Below are positions 1 through 7,112 of a DNA stretch of 64,000 nucleotides, piece by piece. The stretch is from Acidiferrum sp963764675 (GTDB lineage: Bacteria > Acidobacteriota > Terriglobia > Acidiferrales > UBA7541). Under the pieces are notes generated by a model. That model did no database searches. It saw nothing but the letters and a program-made list of their open reading frames with translations, and was not told where the DNA came from. The position numbers and the translations under genes are program-made. The stretch's first letter is position 1. The number at the start of each line of letters is the position of its first letter. Location of the stretch: contig CAVXTQ010000006.1 in assembly GCA_963764675.1 (NCBI GenBank), forward strand, positions 1-64,000, read 5' to 3'.

Positions 1-204
1 CAGAAGACGCGCTACTTCCAGGCCGCTAAGTCCCGGCATGCTTATGTCGAGAAGGATGAGGTCGGGGAGCAGTTCTCGCGCTTTCTGGAGGGCTTCCGAG
101 CCATCCCTAGCTTCGCCGCAGACTTCCCACTCCGGGAACGCTGACAGAATTAGCGTCACGCCGCGGCGAACCATGTCGTTGTCATCTGCAATGAGTATGC
201 GCAT
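1..204 (-). CDS. Response regulator receiver domain, partial
   Basis: A receiver domain read leftward and cut by the window edge after 68 codons. The ATG is at 204 and an in-frame stop lies just upstream at 226-228, so no earlier start is possible. The acidic pair (IADDND) and the phosphoacceptor Asp in LLDISMPGL are both present, so it should accept phosphate. It begins 24 bases after the stop of the sensor kinase on the same strand, which suggests one operon and a cognate pair. A LuxR-type DNA-binding output domain would be the usual partner of a NarL/DesK-type kinase, but that part is outside the window (inference). Confidence 0.85.
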   Translation of the reverse strand, partial: MRILIADDNDMVRRGVTLILSAFPEWEVCGEARDGSEALQKARELLPDLILLDISMPGLSGLEVARLL

Positions 205-228
205 TTGCAGGCTGTCTCTGGCGTCCTA

Positions 229-2448
229 TCAAGCCGCGCTAGTCTGTTGAAGCATATTTTCTGAGTCCAAAGTGGCCGTCGTCGGAATCGGAAAGGTAAC
301 CAAGATTTTCGTGCCCTGCCCGTCCGATTGAATATTCAGTGCGCCTCTTAAATGGCGGACACGCTCGCGCATTCCGGTGATTCCTACACCTGAGCGCTGC
401 CCTTGCATGCCAGCCAGTTTTTCGGCTGATATTCCCTTGCCCTCGTCCTGGATCTCCAAGGAAACACTCTCGGCGATGCGCGAAAGGCGAATTGTCGCGG
501 TCTTGCTGCCAGAATGGCGATGAATGTTCGTCAGGCACTCCTGCACGATCCGAAACACGGCCAATTCCATGTCGCCCGGAAGCCTCCCGAAATTCTCAGA
601 AATTCTAAGGTCAATACTTAGATCGCTACGTTCCGTCAGGCCTTGCATGTACCAACGAATCGCCTCCGACAAACCAGTTTCGTCCAAAAGCGGTGGGTGC
701 AGCAGGTAAGACATCGTGCGTATCTCTTGGTTCAGCTGCTGAACCAACTTCTGGCTGTCCTCTATAGTTTTGGCGAGCAGCGGGATGTGTCTTGTGGGCT
801 GCGTGATGCTGGCAAGATTCATGCCTAATGCCGTCAGGATTTGACCAGCACTGTCGTGCAGCTCGCGCGCAATACGCCGTCGTTCTTCGTCCTGGGTTTG
901 CAGCAAACGGTTTGACAGTTCTCGAAGCTGTTCGGATTGTTCGACAACTTCTCCGTTTCGCTGCTCCAGTTCCTGGGTCCGGACATGTACCTGGGTTTCA
1001 AGCTCATTGGCCAGCGAGCGGAGACGATCTTCGCTTCTTCGTAATTCTTGTTCCACTCGCTTTCGTTCGGTGATGTCGCGTGCCACCTTCGAGGCCCCGA
1101 CGACACGGCCGGTGGCATCTTTCACGGGCGAAATAGTGAGGGAAATATCGAGAACCGTACCGTTTTTGCGAACGCGGACGGTTTCAAAGTGCTCGATCCT
1201 CTCGCCCCTCCTGAGTCGGGCGAGAATCTCCGCCTCTTCGTCGCGGCGATCAAGAGGGACGATAAAAGTGATGTTTTGGCCAACAGCTTCGTCAGCGGTG
1301 TAGCCGAACAACCACTCCGCACTTGTGTTCCAACTTGTAATCACGCCATCCAAGTTCTTACTAATGATGGCGTCGTCGGAGGAATCCACGATAGCAGCCA
1401 GCAAACCGGTCGCACGCTCGGCGTTCTCACGCTCGGTCATCTGGGATTTGAGGTAATCGAGCGACCTGAGAACCTGATATGCCGAAGAGGCGAATTTTCC
1501 CAACGAACTCATGATCCGCTCATCTTCGGCGTCGAACTTGAGAAAGTCATCGTGGGCGATCACCCAGATCGTGCCGACAGCTTTGCCCCCAACGTAAAAC
1601 GGTACCAGCAAAGCCTCTCCGACCGGAGGGGTAACCGGTTGAAAATAGGTGTACCGCCGTTCGACGTGGCTGAATAGGAGGGGGGTATTGCGATCGAGCA
1701 CGTCGCCGCAGGGGCCGAAATCGCGCGGCGTGCCCCCGCCAATATGCCGCTTCCACTGGCCAGCGATCGCCGGCCAGTAGAACCTTTTTCCGTTGTCTTC
1801 CGTCGTGAGCAGACTAATACCGGCCGAGCCAGCGCGGCAGACGTCTAGGAGTGTCTCGGCCAAGGTCTGAAGAACGGTGCCCGGCGAGTCGGCCAGTGCT
1901 TGGGCCAGCGCCACGAGCGCGCGGTTCTCTTTCTCGTGATCGGGCGGACGCGACGGACGACGACGTAACTCCTCGGTGCAAAGGATCGATTCCAGGGAGG
2001 CGATGCCAGCGGAAATGGAAGAATCGGCGGCATCGTGTTTCGGTGTCGATTTGGTCGCGACCTTGCCATCATTCAGAACGGCCGCGTAGAGGTTGTCGAT
2101 CGTTGGCAGCAAATCTTGGGACAGGTTACTCTTGGCAACATATCCCGCAGCGTCCACTTCCCGAGCTTGCCGACGAACCGTCTCAGGATCGTTCTGACTG
2201 ACGACTATGACCTTGGACTCGGGGAGCTCTCGTCGAATGACCCGAGTCGCATCGAGTCCGTCCATACGGGGCATGGAGATGTCCATGAGCACGACATCGG
2301 GCAGAAGGGTCCTCGTTTTTTCGACAGCCTCCAGCCCATCGACGGCTTCTCCGCATACGAACCAATCGGCGCGTGATGCGAGCAAGCGGCGAAGACCACG
2401 CCGGACAGTTTCATTATCATCGACAACAAGGATACGTAGTGAGCTCAA
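229..2448 (-). CDS. Hybrid sensor histidine kinase (REC-GAF-PAS-HisKA_3-HATPase)
   Basis: A 739-residue cytoplasmic sensor kinase with no visible transmembrane segment. Domains in order: receiver at about 5-120 (D10/D11, phosphoacceptor D56, K107), GAF at about 190-340, PAS at about 350-475 with the PAC-like end ARDITERK, a coiled coil, and a HisKA_3 dimerisation domain with His531 in ELHDSAGQ. The ATPase domain has its N box around ECLTNIHRHS and G box DEGKGIS. HisKA_3 kinases are the NarL/DesK class and usually phosphorylate LuxR-type regulators. An N-terminal receiver ahead of GAF and PAS is less common and suggests phosphorelay input. The start is TTG with a poor ribosome site, so it is only moderately secure. 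A receiver gene follows 24 bases downstream. Confidence 0.9.
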   Translation of the reverse strand: MSSLRILVVDDNETVRRGLRRLLASRADWFVCGEAVDGLEAVEKTRTLLPDVVLMDISMPRMDGLDATRVIRRELPESKVIVVSQNDPETVRRQAREVDAAGYVAKSNLSQDLLPTIDNLYAAVLNDGKVATKSTPKHDAADSSISAGIASLESILCTEELRRRPSRPPDHEKENRALVALAQALADSPGTVLQTLAETLLDVCRAGSAGISLLTTEDNGKRFYWPAIAGQWKRHIGGGTPRDFGPCGDVLDRNTPLLFSHVERRYTYFQPVTPPVGEALLVPFYVGGKAVGTIWVIAHDDFLKFDAEDERIMSSLGKFASSAYQVLRSLDYLKSQMTERENAERATGLLAAIVDSSDDAIISKNLDGVITSWNTSAEWLFGYTADEAVGQNITFIVPLDRRDEEAEILARLRRGERIEHFETVRVRKNGTVLDISLTISPVKDATGRVVGASKVARDITERKRVEQELRRSEDRLRSLANELETQVHVRTQELEQRNGEVVEQSEQLRELSNRLLQTQDEERRRIARELHDSAGQILTALGMNLASITQPTRHIPLLAKTIEDSQKLVQQLNQEIRTMSYLLHPPLLDETGLSEAIRWYMQGLTERSDLSIDLRISENFGRLPGDMELAVFRIVQECLTNIHRHSGSKTATIRLSRIAESVSLEIQDEGKGISAEKLAGMQGQRSGVGITGMRERVRHLRGALNIQSDGQGTKILVTFPIPTTATLDSENMLQQTSAA

Positions 2449-2677
2449 GGGTTCCCGTCGCCTTCAGAAGTGGGCCCAACTTTTTTGAAACGTCACATGC
2501 CCTACTTCCGAGTTTCGTACGAAGTCTATTAGAAACCAGGGAGGCCAGGGGCCATACAGGATTTACCCGATATTCAGAAAATGGTGATGTCTTTACAAAC
2601 GCGACTTGGCGCACAAAAACCAAACCTCTTTCCACGCTAATTGCTCATGCAGGGTCAGGCTGCGTTCAGGCCCCAAA

Positions 2678-2890
2678 TCAAATCGTTGAAATCTTGGGTT
2701 GAGACGATTCAATCGACGCGCGAGAGTGACGGATGATCCATGCCGTAGGCCAGCGGAAGAAACGACGATAACAGTCCGTACAGCGAAATGGCTTCAGGAA
2801 AATCAGCGTCAACGGGCAGTGCTCTAAAAATCCTCTGCGCTTAGATCGGCGAGTTCGTTCGCTGTGACAATTTGGACAGTGATGAGTCAT
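2678..2890 (-). CDS. Small zinc-ribbon protein
   Basis: A 70-residue basic protein. Two Cys pairs are visible, CPNCHS near the N terminus and CTDC near residue 38, separated by an Arg/Lys-rich stretch (RTRRSKRR) and a hydrophobic patch. This spacing fits a small zinc ribbon. Its ATG shares one base with the stop of the upstream membrane peptide (TAATG), so the two are probably translationally coupled. I recognise the general type, short zinc-binding proteins common in Acidobacteriota, but know no function. Nucleic-acid binding is possible from charge and fold, but that is inference. Confidence 0.6.
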   Translation of the reverse strand: MTHHCPNCHSERTRRSKRRGFLEHCPLTLIFLKPFRCTDCYRRFFRWPTAWIIRHSRASIESSQPKISTI

Positions 2891-3000
2891 TACTTTCGGC
2901 GCTCAGCTTCCGAGCCTTTGGTTAGATACAAGAAGTATGCGAATAATCCAAGAACAAGAGTGGGGAGCATCACACCGATAATCGTCACGACGTTAGCCAT
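2890..3000 (-). CDS. 36-residue single-helix membrane peptide
   Basis: A very short gene of 36 codons. Residues 5-26 form one hydrophobic helix (IIGVMLPTLVLGLFAYFLYL), followed by a charged tail ending GSEAERRK, which predicts a single-pass inner-membrane peptide with the tail in the cytoplasm. I chose the internal ATG at 3000 because the longer upstream reading is not hydrophobic or conserved-looking. The TAA overlaps the ATG of the zinc-ribbon gene by one base. No function is known; coupling to the zinc ribbon suggests they act together. Confidence 0.5.
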   Translation of the reverse strand: MANVVTIIGVMLPTLVLGLFAYFLYLTKGSEAERRK

Positions 3001-3149
3001 ATTTGTCTTCGCGGGAGGTGCACGAAGGAGACCACTACATCCTAGTTGAGGGATGGAGGGAGTCCATACAGCCTTTACCTGAGCCAAGCTGGCACGTTCG
3101 GTAAGTTCCCGGGATAGGTTTCAGGCGGCGACCGAATTACTAAATTGCG

Positions 3150-3383
3150 TCAAAGCAGCCAGCTTCTCGAACTCCGCCAAGACCTTGCGGCGGAAAGCCA
3201 CTGCTCGCCGATTGGAGCGCCCTCCTTGCCTGCGATGGCGACGAACAAATTCAGGGCTTGCTCTTCTCTTTCTGGAATGGAGATTAATTCCCGAGCAGGG
3301 TCGAGCGTGGTCGTTCCGAGGGAGACAAGCCGCATAATTGCGCGAGCCTCGACATGCTCAGCTTTTTCGAAATAATCCTGCAT
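3150..3383 (-). CDS. Small hypothetical protein, possibly frameshifted near its end
   Basis: A 77-residue acidic protein starting MQDYFEKAEH, with no recognised domain. The last 14 residues are Ser/Arg/Trp-rich and look out of character. In the +1 frame the same DNA reads FRRKVLAEFEKLAALTQF and then stops after SNSVAA at about 3122; that is an amphipathic helix and a more natural ending. A one-base indel near 3185 would join the two readings. The protein is unrecognised; it could be an acidobacterial orphan. Confidence is moderate because only composition supports it. Confidence 0.4.
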   Translation of the reverse strand: MQDYFEKAEHVEARAIMRLVSLGTTTLDPARELISIPEREEQALNLFVAIAGKEGAPIGEQWLSAARSWRSSRSWLL

Positions 3384-3599
3384 TTCGCACCTCGCGAATT
3401 TCGACGTGAATCCTACTGCGTTCAGCGATGAAGAAAATACTGCAAATGAACGGACATGACATCAGGATGGCTTGGGCTGCAAAATCTCCGAATCGGGTAT
3501 CTCCATTAGGAATCTCCGGTGGGGCGTGTATAGACCAACAGAAGATCGGGAGCTAAATTTTAACCGCGATGGCAAAACCTCGTCTTTCAAATACCGGCT

Positions 3600-3761
3600 G
3601 TGCTGCCAACCAGCCCGATTAGCCTAGTCTGCCCTTCTTGCAACGCAAAACCCGGCCATGATTGCGCTACAACTTCGGGCGGACTCTCGGAAATTCATCT
3701 TGCGAGAATCAAAGCGGCGACTCTTGCTGACAAGGCAAGCAAACGCAAGGGGAACAGCTAA
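3600..3761 (+). CDS. Small phage-type zinc-finger protein, copy 1
   Basis: A 53-residue reading carrying the pattern CPSCNAKPGHDC, then SGG, then H and R, ending in a Lys-rich tail. The next gene carries the same pattern (CPTCGVAPGQRC, SGG, HVDRK), so these are tandem paralogs. The pattern resembles the short zinc-binding domain seen in phage and actinobacterial small DNA-binding proteins, with Cys-x2-Cys, Pro-Gly, Cys, then His. The start is unclear: in-frame GTG at 3600 has no good ribosome site, while an ATG at 3569 opens one frame away, so a one-base deletion may have damaged this copy. Confidence 0.45.
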   Translation: MLPTSPISLVCPSCNAKPGHDCATTSGGLSEIHLARIKAATLADKASKRKGNS

Positions 3762-3834
3762 GTCAGTTTGAAAGTTCCAATAAGGTGTTCCAAATTGACC
3801 AGCTTTGCGGCTGTTTTTGTAAGAACCTTGTATA

Positions 3835-4059
3835 ATGAGAGCGCGATACTTAACCCTAAAACAGTTGTCCTCTGTCCCCTGTCCTACTTGCGGTGTCGCT
3901 CCTGGCCAGCGTTGTTTGCTGTATTCGGGCGGACTACGTTCCTCACCACACGTAGACCGGAAGCTCGTTGCGGCTGAGGCGCTTGAGCGGACAAGAAGTG
4001 CCCGTAATAGTTCTAGGCCCCTTCGGGCGGGGTCTTGTGGTCCAAACGGTCCTGTTTGA
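3835..4059 (+). CDS. Small phage-type zinc-finger protein, copy 2
   Basis: A 74-residue protein with CPTCGVAPGQRC at about residues 16-27, SGG, then SSPHVDRKLVAAEA. This is the same Cys-x2-Cys/Pro-Gly/Cys/His pattern as the gene just upstream. Zinc binding is inferred from the ligand pattern. The ATG at 3835 overlaps a perfect TATAAT (3831-3836); if that hexamer is a real -10 box, the message starts after this ATG and TTG at about 3862 would be the true start. The 3' end overlaps, on the opposite strand, a small WxxLC protein gene. Confidence 0.5.
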   Translation: MRARYLTLKQLSSVPCPTCGVAPGQRCLLYSGGLRSSPHVDRKLVAAEALERTRSARNSSRPLRAGSCGPNGPV

Positions 4060-4168
4060 GCGAAAGAAGGCGGTTTATCTCTTTGGTGAGTGCTATCAGT
4101 TTCTCAGGGTCTTGCTCGACGGAAGCCTGTCTACACAGTTCTTTCCAGCGTTCTTCGTTCTCGCGCAC
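4013..4168 (-). CDS. 51-residue WxxLC helical protein (small paralog family, member 1)
   Basis: A short gene of 51 codons beginning GTG at 4168, with the ribosome site GAGGA six bases upstream. The protein begins MRENEERWKELCRQA, followed by EQDPEKL and a leucine-rich helix. The pattern W-x2-L-[CY]-x2-A-x3-E-x-[DN]-P-x-[KQ]-[LM] recurs in the proteins starting at 4582 and 4885, so three paralogs lie within 1.1 kb. Similar short proteins are frequent in Acidobacteriota, but I know no function for them. An all-helical fold is predicted from the sequence. Its 3' end overlaps the zinc-finger gene on the other strand by 47 bases. Confidence 0.55.
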   Translation of the reverse strand: MRENEERWKELCRQASVEQDPEKLIALTKEINRLLSLKQDRLDHKTPPEGA

Positions 4169-4251
4169 ACGAGTTCCTCGGCTTCGTCTCGGTTTATATC
4201 ATATTCGACCCGTCGTGTGCTCAACATAGGGCACAGTTTGAATGATGCGAC

Positions 4252-4443
4252 CTAGGGCTTGTATCTAAGATCGGTCCGGTGATATGCGCTCTTGTTTCCG
4301 CAATTAGGACACGTGCACTGGATTCCGCTTGGCGGAAAATCCGGCTTAGGAAGCAAGAAGAGGTTCGACATAGGAACATCGCCAATTTGTGAGTACTCAA
4401 ATTCGGATTTACAAGCAACGCACCGAAGAACCCACATAGACAT
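4252..4443 (-). CDS. Small zinc-ribbon protein with two CxxC knuckles
   Basis: A 63-residue protein with CVACKSEF near the N terminus and CPNCGNKS near the C terminus, the classic two-knuckle zinc-ribbon layout. Between them is a Pro/Phe-rich linker. ATG at 4443 is preceded by GGTGAG, a reasonable ribosome site. The layout resembles rubredoxin-like or transcript-factor zinc ribbons, but nothing identifies a partner. It lies on the same strand as, and 83 bases upstream of, the 51-residue WxxLC gene, so the two may be co-transcribed. Confidence 0.6.
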   Translation of the reverse strand: MSMWVLRCVACKSEFEYSQIGDVPMSNLFLLPKPDFPPSGIQCTCPNCGNKSAYHRTDLRYKP

Positions 4444-4581
4444 GGCTCACCTATAGTCTCGGCTGGGTAAGTCATTTTAGATTTTCGGCCAATTCCGATT
4501 CTGGTCAATTTTGACCATTTCCGGACACAAACCGCCTAGCTATAGACGGTTAAAGCGAGTACGGTGAGTGTGAGGTCTCGA

Positions 4582-4806
4582 ATGGCGGACTGGCGAGAAC
4601 TTTACAAGACCGCTGTTCTGGAAACGAACCCGGCACAGTTGGAGCGACTGATAACAGAGGCCGAGGCGGCTATTTTCCTTCGTTTTCAAGAACTTGCAAT
4701 GAGTTCAGACGGCGTAGGAGAACTCCGCGACATAGAAGCAGCAACGGCGGGTCTGCTTAGTTTGAAGATTGAAAAACTACACTGGCCGGACACGCGAAAA
4801 TCTTAG
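4582..4806 (+). CDS. WxxLY helical small protein (paralog family, member 2)
   Basis: A 74-residue protein starting MADWRELYKTAVLE. ATG at 4582 is chosen over GTG at 4564 because GAGG sits six bases before it. The W-R-x-L-Y-x2-A-x3-E-x-N-P-x-Q-L pattern matches the neighbour at 4885 and the 51-residue gene at 4013. The rest is a predicted helical bundle (ERLITEAEAAIFLR). No enzyme motif is visible. Membership of a local paralog family makes translation likely; function is unknown. Confidence 0.6.
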   Translation: MADWRELYKTAVLETNPAQLERLITEAEAAIFLRFQELAMSSDGVGELRDIEAATAGLLSLKIEKLHWPDTRKS

Positions 4807-4884
4807 ATCAGTCGTGGTCTAAGCGTAGAATCTAACCGTCGGGCGTTCCGAAAACGGTGCCCGAACTCCTGAAAGAAGGTCCTC

Positions 4885-5136
4885 GTGACCGAGATTCCTT
4901 CGTCCATTTGGCGAACAGCATACGTGTCTGCCCTTTTTGAAACAGACCCCGCTAAAATGACCCTCAAGATTGCAAATGCGCGAGCGGTAATCGCAGAAAG
5001 ACTTAACAGTCCGGTTGAAATCGGCAAGCTTGAGCACGAAGGTATCGAAGGTGCTCGACAGAGACTCGCTACGCTGAAAGCCAAGCCGGTCGAAGTCGTT
5101 AAGTTGCCCCTGAGCACGGGCGAAACTCCCTCCTAG
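4885..5136 (+). CDS. WxxxY helical small protein (paralog family, member 3)
   Basis: An 83-residue protein with GTG start at 4885 and AGAAGG a few bases upstream. It carries IWRTAYVSALFETDPAKM, aligned with the two other WxxLY proteins nearby, followed by a helix with ARAVIAERL. It ends in a charged linker and a short C-terminal tail. A hairpin followed by T5 lies just after the stop (5144-5176), so transcription probably ends here. The role is unknown; repeated duplication beside a receiver gene hints at signalling or regulation, which is inference. Confidence 0.6.
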   Translation: MTEIPSSIWRTAYVSALFETDPAKMTLKIANARAVIAERLNSPVEIGKLEHEGIEGARQRLATLKAKPVEVVKLPLSTGETPS

Positions 5137-5143
5137 CTCTGCT

Positions 5144-5176
5144 GCCGGGCCGAATCTACCCGGCGGGCCGATTTTT
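5144..5176 (+). terminator. Probable intrinsic terminator after the WxxxY gene
   Basis: GCCGGG at 5144-5149 pairs with CCCGGC at 5159-5164, followed shortly by ATTTTT. The position, just after the stop at 5136 and before the receiver gene, fits a factor-independent terminator. The stem is short, so strength is uncertain. Confidence 0.45.
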
Positions 5177-5242
5177 CACCAGAAAACAAAATACATAATT
5201 TACTGTATGTGATTGTACCTCACGTCGTTATAAATCTAAGCT

Positions 5243-5680
5243 GTGCCTCCGTCTACCGCCGCTACCGCTGCGAAGGTCAACCAACTCGGACGACGGCTCC
5301 GAGTTCTCGTTGCTGATGACCACGCCCTCATAAGAAAGGCCGTGCGCTCGACATTGCAAGCGCATCCCCACTTGGAAGTTTGCGGCGAAGCGGAAGACGG
5401 TCGTCAAGCTATTGAAGAAGCGAAGAAATTGAAACCGGACGTAGTGGTTTTGAACATAACTATGCCAGTTTTGAATGGGTTTGAAGCGGCCCGTGAAATC
5501 AAAACGAGTCTGCCCGAGTCCGCAATCGTAATATTATCGTCAAATGCAGACAGACATTTCATCGAGGAAGCCAAGAAGATTGGCGTTCGTGCGTACGTAG
5601 CGAAAAGCCAGGCAGGCGAAGCGTTGGTAAAGGCGGTCGAAGCAGCTGTTCTGGGCGAAGACTTCTTTCTAGTGGAATAG
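5243..5680 (+). CDS. Stand-alone receiver domain with Asn in place of the phosphoacceptor Asp
   Basis: A 145-residue single receiver domain of the CheY fold with no output domain. The acidic pair D25/D26 (VADDHAL), the conserved Ser at about 100 (ILSSN) and Lys121 (AYVAKSQ) are all present. In the beta-3 position, where kinases place phosphate on Asp, the sequence reads VVVLNITMP with Asn71 (codon AAC at 5453-5455). Such receivers cannot be phosphorylated in the usual way and are often locked in one state or act as adaptors (family knowledge). Start is GTG. Its 3' end carries the ribosome site of the next small membrane protein gene, which begins 13 bases after its stop. Confidence 0.85.
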   Translation: MPPSTAATAAKVNQLGRRLRVLVADDHALIRKAVRSTLQAHPHLEVCGEAEDGRQAIEEAKKLKPDVVVLNITMPVLNGFEAAREIKTSLPESAIVILSSNADRHFIEEAKKIGVRAYVAKSQAGEALVKAVEAAVLGEDFFLVE

Positions 5681-5692
5681 GGAGGGCTCGCA

Positions 5693-5815
5693 ATGGAAAT
5701 AGCACTCGTCAGCGTGGCAATTGTGCTTGCAGTTGGTCTGGTTGCTTACCTTTTCTATCTCTACCCGACGGATGGAGTAAAAAGAGACGCCAGGATTGGG
5801 CTGCCAAGGGAATAG
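5693..5815 (+). CDS. 40-residue single-pass membrane peptide
   Basis: A 40-codon gene directly after the receiver stop. GGAGGG at 5681-5686 gives a strong ribosome site before ATG at 5693. Residues 3-22 are a hydrophobic helix (IALVSVAIVLAVGLVAYLFY), followed by a positively charged tail (KRDARIG), predicting one membrane span. It resembles in design the 36-residue peptide at 2890-3000. The close spacing suggests it is made with the Asp-less receiver; a membrane anchor or partner role for that receiver is possible, but is inference. Confidence 0.5.
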   Translation: MEIALVSVAIVLAVGLVAYLFYLYPTDGVKRDARIGLPRE

Positions 5816-5881
5816 CTTGCGGTCCGCCACTGTTCGAAATCAAGACGTGATATTCTGCCCTCCCGTTCCTCCTGAGGACAG

Positions 5882-6124
5882 ATGAGCATTCAAGCCAACC
5901 CGGAAAGCGTTGAACAAATCCGTGAACGACTACGCAAGATGAGCGATCTGGAATTGCGTCAGTATGGCCGATCAGCCAGGGTGATGTCTGATCCCATGAA
6001 ACACTTCGGAGAGCCAAATCCGGCGTTCGCTATTCAGCTACAAGAAGCCCGCGCCGAGTGGCGTCGACGGCATCCTGTTGACCCTAACAAGGCGAGTGGA
6101 AATACCCGGCTGCCCAACTTATAA
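5882..6124 (+). CDS. Small hypothetical protein, 80 residues
   Basis: An 80-residue basic protein starting MSIQANPESV. GAGG upstream gives a reasonable ribosome site. The protein is predicted mostly helical (EQIRERLRKM and QLQEARAEWRRR) and charged, without Cys ligands or membrane helices. It is on the same strand as the receiver and small membrane peptide, 66 bases downstream of the latter, and may be co-transcribed. I do not recognise a named family. Confidence 0.5.
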   Translation: MSIQANPESVEQIRERLRKMSDLELRQYGRSARVMSDPMKHFGEPNPAFAIQLQEARAEWRRRHPVDPNKASGNTRLPNL

Positions 6125-6186
6125 AAGGAAGTTCGAGACGATGCCGCAGTTCCTCGACCATCTGATGACGTTCCGCCTGCGATGAT

Positions 6187-6516
6187 CTACGAAACGAGAC
6201 TACCCACTTCAATCTCAACGTTCGTTAAAATCGTCATCAGCATTGGCTCCAACCGCTGATACACCTCATCCAAAAAGAGGTCGAAGTCGGCATCTTTCCC
6301 GTGTTCTTTCAAGTCTCCGCTGACAACTTGAAACCAGCGACCAGCCTTTCTACGGTAGGTTATAGATGGCCCGTTCTTCTCCGGTGACAAGCAGAGTTCG
6401 CCGACCGTACGCGTGTGCCACAATTGACGCTGACCGTTGATGGTAATCCTGACTGCTGCATCCTTATACCTCTTGTGATCGAACGGCTCTTCCACAACTT
6501 GAAAGTTGACTGGCAT
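6187..6516 (-). CDS. Hypothetical protein, 109 residues
   Basis: A 109-residue protein starting MPVNFQVVEEP, with GAAGGTGA as ribosome site just before ATG at 6516. Alternating beta-prone segments (AAVRITINGQRQLWHT, GRWFQVVSGDL) and an acidic helix (DFDLFLDEVYQRL) suggest a compact alpha/beta fold. There is no signal peptide and no recognised catalytic motif. It stands alone, transcribed leftward, between a small-protein cluster and the phosphatase pair. Function unknown. Confidence 0.55.
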   Translation of the reverse strand: MPVNFQVVEEPFDHKRYKDAAVRITINGQRQLWHTRTVGELCLSPEKNGPSITYRRKAGRWFQVVSGDLKEHGKDADFDLFLDEVYQRLEPMLMTILTNVEIEVGSLVS

Positions 6517-6669
6517 TGTTCACCTTCTTTCGGACCCGACAACTTTCACACACGAATAAACGCACGAATAGCTGGTCTGACGGGCAGGCGTGCTTTTATT
6601 GCAACGAGGCTTGCATGATCGCTTGGCAGGACAGGTATTCAGCCTCATCGCTTAGTTCGAGTTGTTTCT

Positions 6670-7098
6670 TTATAGAAGGTGTAGATATTCCTCGCTGGAT
6701 TCACGATAGGCTCGACCAATCACCGCCCATGACCGGGCACCAATGACCAGCTTCCGAGCGTGCCTCTCGCTTGCCCCTGATGCACGGAGAAAGAAATAAG
6801 TCAGCGACGCACTCCGGCATACCCCCATACGGCACATGACGAACAGTTGCGCTTTTCGATTCCTACTCGCTCGTTTGTAGAAGTTGAGAGCTTTTCGGTA
6901 AAACCATCGAGGGCGGGGTTGCTTGTCATCTTTGAAGGGCAGCCAGAGAGATTCAAATTGCCGCACTTTCTTGTCGTGGACGTTGCGGCGGAGGTTGATG
7001 ACGTGGGTGATGCCCAGTTCCTGCAGTTGCTCGACGTGTCGCCACGTGGTGATCCCACTACCAAAGGCCAGCCGCTTCGTGACGAAGAAGGCTTTCAT
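6670..7098 (-). CDS. Dual-specificity/tyrosine-phosphatase-like protein
   Basis: A 142-residue protein of the dual-specificity phosphatase fold. The phosphate-binding loop reads CRMGVCRS, which keeps the catalytic Cys and the invariant Arg of the Cys-x5-Arg signature. The residue before the Cys is Met, whereas most family members have His there, so activity may be altered. A possible general-acid Asp lies in LPFKDDKQ. ATG at 7098 is used; a TTG at 7116 overlapping the upstream stop is an alternative. The gene lies 14 bases after a conserved hypothetical, so the two form an operon. Substrates cannot be told from sequence. Confidence 0.7.
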   Translation of the reverse strand: MKAFFVTKRLAFGSGITTWRHVEQLQELGITHVINLRRNVHDKKVRQFESLWLPFKDDKQPRPRWFYRKALNFYKRASRNRKAQLFVMCRMGVCRSASLTYFFLRASGASERHARKLVIGARSWAVIGRAYRESSEEYLHLL

Positions 7099-7112
7099 CG
7101 AGAGCGTTGCCC

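Noticed and set aside
3384..3480. A short hydrophobic minus-strand frame (SCPFICSIFFIAERSR)
   Set aside because: Possible one-helix peptide upstream of the 77-residue gene, but no ribosome site and it overlaps that gene; not supportable.
6516..6746. A 76-codon plus-strand frame with a CFYCNEAC segment
   Set aside because: The Cys cluster is suggestive, but the rest has no natural composition and it overlaps the phosphatase gene end; too weak to report.
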